Shown piece after piece: positions 36,553-44,107 of a stretch of 56,187 bases of DNA. Each line of letters opens with the position of its first letter. Position 1 is the stretch's first letter. Under the pieces are notes generated by a model. That model was not told the origin of the DNA. It worked only from the letters and a program-made list of their open reading frames with translations, and made no database searches. The DNA lies in the NCBI GenBank assembly GCA_902825965.1, contig CADEDA010000021.1:1-56187 (forward strand). Reading direction: 5' to 3'. The position numbers were made by a program, and so were the translations under genes. The stretch is from an uncultured Gemmatimonadota bacterium (GTDB taxonomy: Bacteria; Gemmatimonadota; Gemmatimonadetes; Gemmatimonadales; Gemmatimonadaceae).

Positions 36553-36709
36553 CGGACGGCGTCATCGAGTGTGCCTCGGTCGGGCGGGCAGCATCGACTG
36601 GCGCAGCTGACGGAGCGGCGGCATCGTTGAACCTCGTGGCTGCCGTTCCTGCACTCGCCCGTCACAGCCTCCGCGTGGCTCCCCGGACCGTCGATCTCCC
36701 GACTCCAGG

Positions 36710-37609
36710 ATGCGCTTGAACGTCCTCGCCGCTGCCCTCGCCCTCGGCCTCGGCGCCGGTGTCCTGGCGTTCCATCCGAGCCGGCCGCTGTACATGCGTC
36801 AGCGTCCCATCGCGCTGCGGGCGTACGACGGCGTACGTCTGCACGGCACGCTCTCCCTGCCGCGATGGCGACGGTCCGACGTGCCTGCGATCGTCATCGT
36901 GCACGGGTCGGGTCCTCGCACGCGTGACGACGTGCGCGGAGACATGCGGGCGCTGGTGCGCATGGGATTCGCCGTACTCGCGTACGACAAACGTGGAACG
37001 GGCCGCTCGGAGGGTGTCTACGTCCGCCAATGGGGAGACTCGGCGGCCGCGGTCCTCACGCAGCTCGCGAAGGATGCATCCGTCGCACTCGATTCCCTCC
37101 GCGCGGCCGAGGGCGTGGACAGCGCGCGCGTGGGCTTCTTCGGCGCGAGCCAGGCGGGCTGGATCATCCCGCTCGCCGCCGAGCTGGCGACTCGGCATCC
37201 CCGCTTCCACGTGCTCCTGGCCGGTCCCGCCGTATCCACCGGGGTCGAGCACTACTTCAGTGACCTTTCCGGCGACGGCACGCGACCGGCGCAGGTGACC
37301 GACCGGCGAGAGCTCGAGGCCCGCGTGCTCGGATTCGCCGGCCGCCACGGCTACGACCCGGCCCCCACGTTGGCGCGGTCGCCGGTCCCGACGCTCTGGA
37401 TGTTGGGTGAGCGCGACCAGAGCGTGCCGACGTTCGCTTCGCGGCGCGTCCTCGACTCCCTCGCCCGCACTGGCGTCTCGGTCCACACCGTGGTGAGTTT
37501 TCCGAACGCCGACCATTTCCTTCGCGACGCCGATGGCGGCGCCCAACCACCGGTGTGGGGCGAGATGATGTCGTGGCTGCAGGTCCAGGGTGTGGTCCGC
37601 GCGCCGTAG
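36710..37609 (+). CDS. Exported alpha/beta hydrolase (esterase/lipase-like)
   Basis: The product is 299 residues with an uncleaved or cleaved hydrophobic start (LAAALALGLGAGVLAF). Oxyanion region VIVHGSGPRTRDD, nucleophile S147 in FGASQAGW, acid D236 in LGERDQSVP and H269 in PNADHF make a full triad. The RGTGRSEG loop is typical of dienelactone hydrolase-like esterases and of peptidase S33/S9-like hydrolases. Substrate is unknown. A 157-base gap without recognisable genes precedes it. Confidence 0.88.
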   Translation: MRLNVLAAALALGLGAGVLAFHPSRPLYMRQRPIALRAYDGVRLHGTLSLPRWRRSDVPAIVIVHGSGPRTRDDVRGDMRALVRMGFAVLAYDKRGTGRSEGVYVRQWGDSAAAVLTQLAKDASVALDSLRAAEGVDSARVGFFGASQAGWIIPLAAELATRHPRFHVLLAGPAVSTGVEHYFSDLSGDGTRPAQVTDRRELEARVLGFAGRHGYDPAPTLARSPVPTLWMLGERDQSVPTFASRRVLDSLARTGVSVHTVVSFPNADHFLRDADGGAQPPVWGEMMSWLQVQGVVRAP

Positions 37610-37622
37610 AACCGCACCCGCA

Positions 37623-38027
37623 GTGACTTTCCCGGAGGCGCATGTGTGGTTCCTCGCGACGATCCTCGCTGCTCTGTCCGTCCGCATCCTCGTGCCGCAG
37701 TGGCGACGGCGACCGCCCGGATCAACCGGCCGGGCGCTGACGACGGAGTTCGGGGTGCGCCCCAGTGCGCCGGACGGGCGATTCACGCGCGCGGAGCGGT
37801 TGCGGGCGTCCGCCCTCGCGTTCGGAACGGCGGCCGGGCTCGCCGCGCTGACGATCCTCTCGTTCATCGTGATGGAGCGGTGGCCCAACGGTTCGACGCC
37901 GAACATGATCCTCGGATTCTTCGGTTTCATGGCTTCCTTCCTCGCCTGTCTTGCCATCGCGGCGATGTTCCTGCACTTGGTGGGCGCATTCGTCGCTCGC
38001 GCGGCGGGCCGCGACGCGATGTCCTAG
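37623..38027 (+). CDS. Small membrane protein, unknown function
   Basis: From GTG 37623 the product is 134 residues, beginning 13 bases after the hydrolase stop. Three hydrophobic segments are visible (VWFLATILAALSVRILV, then AFGTAAGLAALTILSFIVM, then MILGFFGFMASFLACLAIAAMFLHLV). A GTG further upstream (37590) would overlap the hydrolase. No family recognised. Confidence 0.62.
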   Translation: MTFPEAHVWFLATILAALSVRILVPQWRRRPPGSTGRALTTEFGVRPSAPDGRFTRAERLRASALAFGTAAGLAALTILSFIVMERWPNGSTPNMILGFFGFMASFLACLAIAAMFLHLVGAFVARAAGRDAMS

Positions 38028-38119
38028 CGTCACAGTGGATCGCACTCCACCGGCCGGCCTTGCGGACTTCGTGCCGGTTGGAGGTGCCACGCGTGGTCAC
38101 CCTCAGCCTCGATCCTCCG

Positions 38120-38587
38120 ATGCACACACGGGTCGTCAACCGTTCACTGCAACTGCTCCTGTTGGTCATCTGGGCGATCGCCGCCTTCGAAACCGTGCGG
38201 GCGAGTGGCCGTCCGACGTACCGCGAGTCCCAGATCGGCGCTGCCGCGCAGATCGAATGGCTCCGAGTCGGGGTCGTATGGATCCTGCTGGCCGCGGAGG
38301 TGTCTGCCTTCGGCGCGCTCCTGCGCGTACTTGCGACCGCGACCTCGCGAACCGAGCGGGCGATATGGATCGCGGTCGGCGTCTTCGTGGCGCTCGCGCT
38401 CTCGATGACCGTGCGATCGCACGGTCCCGACGAGCACAACCTGCCCGGACGCGTCGCGCTCGTGTTGTTGTTGGGCGGTGCCGTATTGGGCGTGGTGTCC
38501 ATGGTGCGCGGCGTCGTTGCCCGGAGTCGCACGGGTGGAAGGACGGCACATCCGGTGCGAACGTCCGATCACAACCCCCCGACCTGA
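38120..38587 (+). CDS. Four-helix membrane protein, unknown function
   Basis: From ATG 38120 the product is 155 residues; GTG 38093 is an alternative start in the same frame. Four hydrophobic segments can be seen, the first LQLLLLVIWAIAAFETV and the last ALVLLLGGAVLGVVSMV, with a basic C-terminal tail. It resembles the previous small membrane protein only in style. No family recognised. Confidence 0.6.
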   Translation: MHTRVVNRSLQLLLLVIWAIAAFETVRASGRPTYRESQIGAAAQIEWLRVGVVWILLAAEVSAFGALLRVLATATSRTERAIWIAVGVFVALALSMTVRSHGPDEHNLPGRVALVLLLGGAVLGVVSMVRGVVARSRTGGRTAHPVRTSDHNPPT

Positions 38588-38663
38588 TGCCTCGACGTCC
38601 CGCTCCGTCCGAGTGCTGTCGATCTGGGGAACCCATCACTTGGCCGACATGGATCCGGACCTG

Positions 38664-38683
38664 GTCAGTCCCAGACGACTGAC
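38664..38683 (+). terminator. Short hairpin, possible terminator
   Basis: GTCAGTC (38664-38670) pairs with GACTGAC (38677-38683) around a 6-base loop, followed by GTTTC. It lies in the 247-base gap before the esterase gene. Confidence 0.35.
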
Positions 38684-38834
38684 GTTTCGACAGCAGAAGT
38701 CCGACCGCTGAGTCCCGCGCGGGCCTGTGCCGGTTTCGCCACCCGTTGAGTTAACGCCGATGGCGCAGGCTCGTCAGTCTGTTACCACCTTAGCTCGCCA
38801 CCCTGGCCTGCCACCCTCTCCCCTAAGGTCCTGC

Positions 38835-39704
38835 GTGCCGCTGCGACCGCAAGCGCTGACCGCATGTGCGTTCCTCGTGGTCGCTGTCGCTTGCGGCGGG
38901 TCGCCGTTGGTGAGCGATGGCGTGCCGCCGGCGAGCATGCGATTCCGGGACTCGGTGTTCACGGCCACGACCACGCAGACCGACGTGCCGTACGGTGCCT
39001 CGATTCCTTTCGGCAGCGCCGTCGCCGCGCCGCTCGTACTCGACCTCTACACACCGGTCGGCGACACCGCCTCGGCGCGCCCGACACTGATCTGGATCCA
39101 CGGTGGCGGCTTCGTGTCGGGGACGCGGACCGACGGGCAGATCCCACGGCTCGCGCGGTCCTTCGCGCTGCGCGGGTATGTGAGCGTGTCGATCGGTTAT
39201 CGCCTGCGGACCCCGAGCGCCTTCAACGCCGACCCGACCGGCGGCATCCGAGACGCCGTACACGACGCCCGCGCTGCCGTGCGTTGGGTCCGCGCGAACG
39301 CGAGCGTGTTGCGGTTGGACCCCACGCGCATCGCACTCGTCGGGAGCTCGGCCGGTGGCGTGACGGCATTGTACGCAGCGTACGACGACGTCTGGGGGGA
39401 GGGGGAGAGTGGCAACCCGGGGTACTCCTCCGCGGTGCGAGCGGTGGTGGACTTCTGGGGCATGCTGCCCGACGCCGCCGATAGTGTCATGGAAGCAGGC
39501 GAGCCGCCGGTCCTGATCTTCCATGGCACGGCGGACACGACGGTGCCGTATGCCGAAGCGCAGCAACTGGCCGCGCGCGCGACACAGGTCGGCGTCCCGC
39601 ATCGCCTCGTCACGCTCTCCGGGCAGGGGCATGCGGCATGGAACAACGTGCCGCTGTTCGAGGCGGAGATGACGCCGTTCCTGTTGCAGCGCCTCATCCC
39701 ATGA
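38835..39704 (+). CDS. Lipoprotein carboxylesterase (BD-FAE/HSL-like alpha/beta hydrolase)
   Basis: I choose GTG 38835, which has AAGG six bases upstream and gives a lipoprotein signal ending VVAVAC; the product is then 289 residues. The oxyanion motif IHGGGF, nucleophile S172 in VGSSAGG, acid D234 in GTADTTVP and H266 in GQGHAAW form a complete triad of the hormone-sensitive-lipase/feruloyl-esterase type. It likely hydrolyses small esters at the cell surface or in the periplasm. A short open frame overlaps its stop by ATGA. Confidence 0.86.
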   Translation: MPLRPQALTACAFLVVAVACGGSPLVSDGVPPASMRFRDSVFTATTTQTDVPYGASIPFGSAVAAPLVLDLYTPVGDTASARPTLIWIHGGGFVSGTRTDGQIPRLARSFALRGYVSVSIGYRLRTPSAFNADPTGGIRDAVHDARAAVRWVRANASVLRLDPTRIALVGSSAGGVTALYAAYDDVWGEGESGNPGYSSAVRAVVDFWGMLPDAADSVMEAGEPPVLIFHGTADTTVPYAEAQQLAARATQVGVPHRLVTLSGQGHAAWNNVPLFEAEMTPFLLQRLIP

Positions 39705-39799
39705 CGCGTGCCCTCGCGCCGCGCTCGGCGTACGAGGCATGGCGGTCCCTTCACCGGGAGCAGCTGGAGACGTGGTACCGAGCCCACGTCGATACGTAG
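39701..39799 (+). CDS. Possible 32-residue protein coupled to the esterase
   Basis: An ATG at 39701 overlaps the esterase stop (ATGA) and opens a 32-codon frame with aromatic and charged residues (AYEAWRSLHREQLETWYR), an amphipathic-helix-like composition. The overlap type is the one used by real gene pairs in this genome, but the frame is short and has no known family. It could equally be the leftover start of a longer gene. Confidence 0.35.
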   Translation: MTRALAPRSAYEAWRSLHREQLETWYRAHVDT

Positions 39800-39865
39800 A
39801 CGGCGTCATTCGTCGTCGACACCTTCATCACGCGCCACACCACCATCTCCGAGGAACACCCGCGC

Positions 39866-40048
39866 ATGTGGTTCCGCAGCCCCCGCTGGCCTCCCATCTG
39901 CTGGCTCCTTTCCGTCGCGAACATCGTGTCGGTGTGGTTCGCCGCGCAGCCGGCCGAGCCGTGGCACGCAACCGCGCACGCGGTGCTTGCGGTGGTGTTC
40001 GCGGTGGCTGCGCAACATCTCCGGCAGCGCCAGCAGCGTGCATCGTGA
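39866..40048 (+). CDS. Small membrane protein (two helices), unknown function
   Basis: The product is 60 residues from ATG 39866, with a weak GAGGA about 13 bases upstream. Two hydrophobic segments (ICWLLSVANIVSVWFAA and AHAVLAVVFAVAAQHL) end in a Gln/Arg-rich tail. Composition and third-position GC agree with coding. No family is recognised. Confidence 0.55.
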   Translation: MWFRSPRWPPICWLLSVANIVSVWFAAQPAEPWHATAHAVLAVVFAVAAQHLRQRQQRAS

Positions 40049-40217
40049 CAGCACGGCTCAACCGCCCTGCGGCGGCCGTGGCGACACTGATGCGCCTCGG
40101 ATGCGCGACGGTACGCGCCTGGCCTTGGACTCGACGGATGCGGATGGAACTACTTCGCTCTCCGATCCTTCCCCTCAGCAGTGACTGAGCGGCAGCTCCC
40201 CATACGCGATTCGACTG

Positions 40218-40355
40218 TTGCCCGTCTGGTGGGACGAACCGCGCGTAGTGCCTGAGGTGCACGAGCTCGATGGCCAAGGCAGTCGTTTCCGCCGCGCAAA
40301 CGGAATCCGGCACTCCTTCGTCACGGTGCGCCCGCTGGCGGGGTATGTCGGCTGA
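40218..40355 (+). other. Coding-like fragment in a 339-base gap, possible gene remnant
   Basis: The gap 40049-40387 has no complete gene. One frame (from TTG 40218, or GTG 40248, to TGA 40353-40355) reads like the end of a soluble protein (LPVWWDEPRVVPEVHELDG), with about three-quarters of codons ending in G or C. An in-frame TGA at 40182 closes it upstream. I treat it as a decayed 3' end or chance frame. The rest of the gap shows nothing recognisable. Confidence 0.25.
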
Positions 40356-40387
40356 CGGTTACGATTCATCCATCCGCGGGGGCATGT

Positions 40388-40741
40388 ATGCGCGCTCTAC
40401 TCGCAAGACTGGCACTCGTTGTGGCGATCGCCGGCTGCTCGTCGCCGACGGGCCTCGGACCAGAGCGGGTGCTCACGGTGCAGGTGGCGTCGATGAAGTC
40501 CATGTGCCAACAGTGGTGGGGCGCGTCCGAATGCCTGTTGGTGCGCCTCGACGACGCCGATCCGTGGCGTCCGCTCCTGGACGGCATCGTGGGCTTCACC
40601 CACGAGCCGGGCTACGAGTACACGCTCCGCGTTCAGGAAGTCCGGATCGAGGATCCGCCGGCCGATGGATTCGCGCGCGAGCTCCGGCTGATGCGCATCG
40701 TCAAGCGGACGGCGGTACCCTCGCCCGCCAGTGGGATGTGA
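40388..40741 (+). CDS. Lipoprotein with DUF4377-like domain
   Basis: The product is 117 residues. A lipoprotein signal ends LVVAIAGC with the cysteine at residue 17. The body has the DUF4377 pattern: SMKSMCQQWWGASECLLVR, WRPLLDGIVGFTHEPGYEY and DPPADG. DUF4377 domains often accompany META heat-shock-type domains in envelope lipoproteins; the role is unknown. A TACGAT at 40360-40365 could be a -10 box. Confidence 0.78.
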   Translation: MRALLARLALVVAIAGCSSPTGLGPERVLTVQVASMKSMCQQWWGASECLLVRLDDADPWRPLLDGIVGFTHEPGYEYTLRVQEVRIEDPPADGFARELRLMRIVKRTAVPSPASGM

Positions 40742-40759
40742 CCACACAGGAGCTCCGCG

Positions 40760-41371
40760 ATGAAGGATGAACGACTCGCACCCGAATCGCAGTCGCCCGG
40801 GCGTCTTCGCCCGCTCTCGAAGAATCCGCGCACTGCGGTCCGTCCGCTCATTCCGCCACCGCGGCGACCGGCGCTCAGCAGTGCCCATTGCTGGCTGGCC
40901 ATCGCCGTCGCTGCGGTCATGGCAGCAGGTTGCACCGCAGCCCCCGAGCGCCCCGAGGTGCCGCCAGCTCCCACGCCGGCCAAGGTCAGTGCGGCGCAGT
41001 TCGCATCGCTCGCCTGGCTCGAAGGCCGCTGGCGCGGTGTCGATGCCGGTGGGGCCGCGTTCTACGAATCGTACGCCGTGGTGAGTCCCACACTGATCCG
41101 TTCGTTCACCTACTCCGACTCGCTGTTCGGGACGCCGAACGACAGCGGGGCGCTGGAGCTGCGCGGCGACACCCTGTTGAGCGGTTCACCGGCGATGCAG
41201 TGGGTCGTCACGTACGCGGATTCGGCGCAGTGGCGGTTCGCACCCTGGCGCGCGGCATCCAACGCGTTCACGTGGGAGCGCGTCGCCGCGGATACATGGA
41301 CCGCCACCCTGCGCTGGGACTCGGCCGGCGTGCCCAAGGAACGGGTGTATCGGATGACGGCCGTCCGATAG
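40760..41371 (+). CDS. Lipoprotein-like protein of unknown function
   Basis: The product is 203 residues from ATG 40760, supported by AGGAG 7 bases upstream (40748-40752). A long basic N-terminal region precedes a hydrophobic stretch ending AVAAVMAAGC, so a lipoprotein signal may begin internally or the protein has an extended signal. The body (ASLAWLEGRWRGVDAGG) recalls DUF6265-like periplasmic proteins. It lies 18 bases after the DUF4377 gene and probably shares its transcript. Confidence 0.68.
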   Translation: MKDERLAPESQSPGRLRPLSKNPRTAVRPLIPPPRRPALSSAHCWLAIAVAAVMAAGCTAAPERPEVPPAPTPAKVSAAQFASLAWLEGRWRGVDAGGAAFYESYAVVSPTLIRSFTYSDSLFGTPNDSGALELRGDTLLSGSPAMQWVVTYADSAQWRFAPWRAASNAFTWERVAADTWTATLRWDSAGVPKERVYRMTAVR

Positions 41372-41384
41372 CGCGCACATCCAC

Positions 41385-41852
41385 ATGCGATTCGATCCAG
41401 CCGGGGCGGTGATCCGCCTGTCGTCATCGAGCACCTTCATGCTCCGCGGTGGGTTCGGAGCGTTGCTTGCCGCGCTCGTCGTCTACGGACTGGCCGACGC
41501 CGAGATCGGCTTCGGCTGGGGTTATGGTGCGTTCTTCCTCGTGTTCGCCGCGCACCTCACATGGTCGAACCGGAGCCTCTGGCATGTGCGCATCCACGGC
41601 GGCGCGCTGCGCGTGTCACGCAACTGGCGCGCGTTCGAGATTCCGTTGCGCCAGATCGCCGATGTCCGGCAGGACCGCGACGGCGTCGGGCGACTGGTGA
41701 CGGTCGAGTTGCACGCGGAGGTGCCCGGTGTCGGCCGCGCGATGGTATTCCTCCCGCAACGCGGCTGGATGGAACCCGGCTGGCGCGTCGACCGCGTGGT
41801 AGGTGCGCTCAGTCGGCACGCCGGGCTCGCGCTCGAGGGCCCTGTGCCCTGA
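41385..41852 (+). CDS. Two-helix membrane protein with PH-like cytosolic part
   Basis: The product is 155 residues. Two membrane segments (GGFGALLAALVVYGLADAE and FGWGYGAFFLVFAAHLTW) are followed by a beta-rich region (LWHVRIHGGALRVSRNWRAFEIPLRQI is split here as LRVSRNWRAFEIPLRQI) of the kind found in bacterial PH-domain and DUF304-type membrane proteins. It starts 13 bases after the preceding gene. Role unknown. Confidence 0.66.
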   Translation: MRFDPAGAVIRLSSSSTFMLRGGFGALLAALVVYGLADAEIGFGWGYGAFFLVFAAHLTWSNRSLWHVRIHGGALRVSRNWRAFEIPLRQIADVRQDRDGVGRLVTVELHAEVPGVGRAMVFLPQRGWMEPGWRVDRVVGALSRHAGLALEGPVP

Positions 41853-41890
41853 GCCTGCCACCGAGACCTCACGCCTCCCCGTCATCGCCG

Positions 41891-42250
41891 ATGGAACGCG
41901 CGATCCCCATCCTCCCCGTGGACGACCTCCGCGTCGCCCGCGCGTTCTACGTGGACGCGCTGGGGTTCACCGCCACGTTCGAGGTCAGCGACGACGGCTC
42001 GACGGGACTGCTCGGAGTGGCGCGCGGTGGCATCGCACTCACATTGGATTGCCCGATGGCCGGTCACGGGCGACACGTCTGCGTCTCGCTCGCGGTGGCC
42101 GACGCGGACGCGTACTTCCGCGAATGGAGTGCCCGCGTCGCCGTGAAGCGCCCGCCGCACGATGAACCGTGGGGCGCGCGGACCTTCGATCTCGAGGATC
42201 CGTTCGGGAACACCATATTCGTCATGGGGCCGCCAAGCGCGGCGGTGTGA
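41891..42250 (+). CDS. VOC-superfamily protein (glyoxalase/bleomycin-resistance fold)
   Basis: The product is 119 residues from ATG 41891. The pattern IPILPVDDLRVARAFYVD...LGF at the start and ARTFDLEDPFGNTIFV at the end is the usual VOC fold with a glyoxalase-like beta-alpha-beta-beta-beta module pair. It lacks the first metal histidine (position taken by a proline context), as in bleomycin-resistance-type binders, so ligand binding rather than catalysis is likely. Confidence 0.85.
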   Translation: MERAIPILPVDDLRVARAFYVDALGFTATFEVSDDGSTGLLGVARGGIALTLDCPMAGHGRHVCVSLAVADADAYFREWSARVAVKRPPHDEPWGARTFDLEDPFGNTIFVMGPPSAAV

Positions 42251-42304
42251 ACCATCCGCAGGTGCGTCTGGACCCGCCACTCGCACAAGCCCCTGGCGTG
42301 AGTG

Positions 42305-42326
42305 GAGCACTGCGTGCGCAGTGCTC
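42305..42326. other. Perfect inverted repeat after the VOC gene
   Basis: GAGCACTGCG (42305-42314) and CGCAGTGCTC (42317-42326) are exact complements separated by TG. There is no T-run after it. It may be a terminator-like hairpin or protein-binding palindrome in the 221-base gap before the next gene. Confidence 0.55.
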
Positions 42327-42471
42327 GCAGGAGACGGACACCGATGGGGCGGGCGCCAACGGTTGCAGACCCTGACGGAGGTCACGCCCGCGGAGTAGCT
42401 TGGACCTCCGGAGTACGCTCCGCCGCGCGTTCATCGTGAATGCGCGCGCACGCCACAACCGGGAGTCCGCC

Positions 42472-42834
42472 ATGGTCGCTGCCGAGATGCCGTCCAATGC
42501 CTCGCTCGCCGAACTGCTGAGTGCGCGGGCGCGGCGTACGCCGCCGGACCGACTGGTCGTTGATGTGGTGGGCGGGTTGGCGGTGGCGATCACCGCGGCG
42601 TGGGCGCGCCCAGGGACCTGGGTGGTGTGGACCGCCGCAGGGGCCTGTCTCGCGATGTACGGCCTCTGGGCGTTCGCCGAGGTCAGTCTGCTCCCGCGTG
42701 CCTGGCCCGAGAAGATCGCGCACGAGTCGATGTGGCAGGCCGTGCGGGGCACGGCTGCCGTGCTCGGCGTCGGCGCGTTCGTCGTGCTGCTGCTGGCCGC
42801 GCTCGGCGTGGCCCTCGGACCGCTCACGTCCTAG
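42472..42834 (+). CDS. Small membrane protein, unknown function
   Basis: The product is 120 residues from ATG 42472, with GGGAG 7 bases upstream. Three hydrophobic stretches appear (LVVDVVGGLAVAITAAW, then WVVWTAAGACLAMYGLWAF, then GVGAFVVLLLAALGVALG). The frame stays open 72 bases further upstream to a TTG, but the ribosome site favours this ATG. Function unknown. Confidence 0.66.
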   Translation: MVAAEMPSNASLAELLSARARRTPPDRLVVDVVGGLAVAITAAWARPGTWVVWTAAGACLAMYGLWAFAEVSLLPRAWPEKIAHESMWQAVRGTAAVLGVGAFVVLLLAALGVALGPLTS

Positions 42835-42876
42835 CTGCCGCCACACCATGTGGCACTTCCCCTCACCCCGCTCGTC

Positions 42877-43245
42877 ATGCGCAACGTCATCCAATCCCAA
42901 GTCGTCGAGATCCCGCACGAGATGACCACGACCGGGTTCGAGATCCCGGGCTGCCGCATCATCGAGAACAAGGGCGTGGTGCGCGGCGTCGTCGTGCGGT
43001 CGCGTTCCTTCATCGGCACGTTCGGGGCGGGCCTGCAGACGATCTTCGGCGGCAACATCTCGCTGCTCACGACGCTGGCCGAGCGTGCGCGGCAGCAGGC
43101 GTTCGACACGATGCTGGTGCAGGCCCACCTCGCCGGGGCCCACGCGGTGATCGGCGTGCGGTACGACGCGACCGAGGTGATGAAGGGCGCGACCGAGGTG
43201 ATCTGCTACGGCACGGCCGTCCGGCTCGAGCGCCTGGCGCTGTAG
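42877..43245 (+). CDS. YbjQ/UPF0145 family protein
   Basis: The product is 122 residues from ATG 42877; GTG 42850 and ATG 42922 are other possible starts. The body is a clear YbjQ family pattern: TTTGFEIPGCRIIENKGVVRG, GNISLLTTLAERARQQA and AHAVIGVRYDATEV. These pentameric proteins are annotated as heavy-metal-binding, but a function has not been established. The product is soluble. Start choice is uncertain because the family opening is at MTTTGF. Confidence 0.85.
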   Translation: MRNVIQSQVVEIPHEMTTTGFEIPGCRIIENKGVVRGVVVRSRSFIGTFGAGLQTIFGGNISLLTTLAERARQQAFDTMLVQAHLAGAHAVIGVRYDATEVMKGATEVICYGTAVRLERLAL

Positions 43246-43248
43246 GGC

Positions 43249-43692
43249 GTGTCCCTCACGCCGCGGGACCCCGATTTCGCGCAGCGGGTGCGTCGCAGCT
43301 TCGCGAAGCAATCCGCGATGCAGACGTTCGGCGTGCGGCTCGCGCGCGTGGAGCCGGGGGCGGTCGACCTCGCGCTGCCGTTCCGGGCCGACCTCACGCA
43401 GCAGCATGGCTTCCTGCACGCCGGGGTCGTCTCGGCGGTGGTCGACAGTGCCTGCGGTTATGCGGCGCTCTCGCTCATGGACGCGGGTGCGGCCGTGCTG
43501 AGTGTGGAGTTCAAGGTCCAGTTGCTCGCGCCGGCGGAAGGGGCGTCGTTCCTCGCCACGGGACGCGTGCTGCGAGCCGGTCGCACCCTCACGGTGGTCA
43601 CGGGCGAGTTCCGCAACGACGCGGACGTCGTGGTCGCCGTGCTGAATGGCACGATGATGGCCGTACGGGACCGCCCCGGACTCGTCGATTGA
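43249..43692 (+). CDS. PaaI-type hotdog-fold thioesterase
   Basis: The product is 147 residues from GTG 43249, 3 bases after the preceding stop. The hotdog region has LTQQHGFLHAGVVSAVVDSACG, in which HGFLHAG and the acidic D match PaaI thioesterases; SVEFKVQLLAPA follows. It should hydrolyse acyl-CoA, often aryl- or medium-chain acyl-CoA. Confidence 0.88.
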   Translation: MSLTPRDPDFAQRVRRSFAKQSAMQTFGVRLARVEPGAVDLALPFRADLTQQHGFLHAGVVSAVVDSACGYAALSLMDAGAAVLSVEFKVQLLAPAEGASFLATGRVLRAGRTLTVVTGEFRNDADVVVAVLNGTMMAVRDRPGLVD

Positions 43693-43716
43693 CCACCGAA
43701 GGAGGAGCACGACGCG

Positions 43717-44094
43717 ATGACGACAGCACAACACGCACTCAACTGGTTCGAGATCCCGGTCACGGATTTTGCGCGCGCCCGCCGGTTCTATGAGGCGGTG
43801 CTCGGGCGGCCGATCGAACCGCTCGAGATGGGACCGACCACCATGGGGATGCTGACGACGGATCAGACGGTCGTGGGCGGCGCGATCGTGAAGGCGGAGG
43901 GCTGCGTGCCGGCGCAGGTCGGCACCTTGGTGTACCTCAACGGAGGCGAGGACCTGGCGCCGTTCCTCGCACGCGTCGTGCCCGCCGGCGGCACGGTCGT
44001 GATCCCGAAGACGGAGATCGGGAACGATTTCGGCTTCTTCGCGCACTTCCTCGATACCGAAGGGAATCGCGTCGGATTCCATTCGATGCGTTGA
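43717..44094 (+). CDS. VOC-superfamily protein (glyoxalase-like)
   Basis: The product is 125 residues with a strong AGGAGGAG run about 12 bases before the ATG. The pattern LNWFEIPVTDFARARRFYEAVLGRP is a VOC hallmark, and GFFAHFLDTEGNRVGFHS closes the fold. It resembles glyoxalase/PhnB-like proteins of unknown substrate and differs clearly from the VOC protein at 41891. Confidence 0.86.
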   Translation: MTTAQHALNWFEIPVTDFARARRFYEAVLGRPIEPLEMGPTTMGMLTTDQTVVGGAIVKAEGCVPAQVGTLVYLNGGEDLAPFLARVVPAGGTVVIPKTEIGNDFGFFAHFLDTEGNRVGFHSMR

Positions 44095-44107
44095 GGGGCC
44101 CCTCCCG

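Noticed and set aside
38740-40400. Search for integron attC-like sites in the small-gene region
   Set aside because: One GTTAAC-type core near 38752 has no partner core at a suitable distance, and no repeated imperfect palindromes follow each gene.
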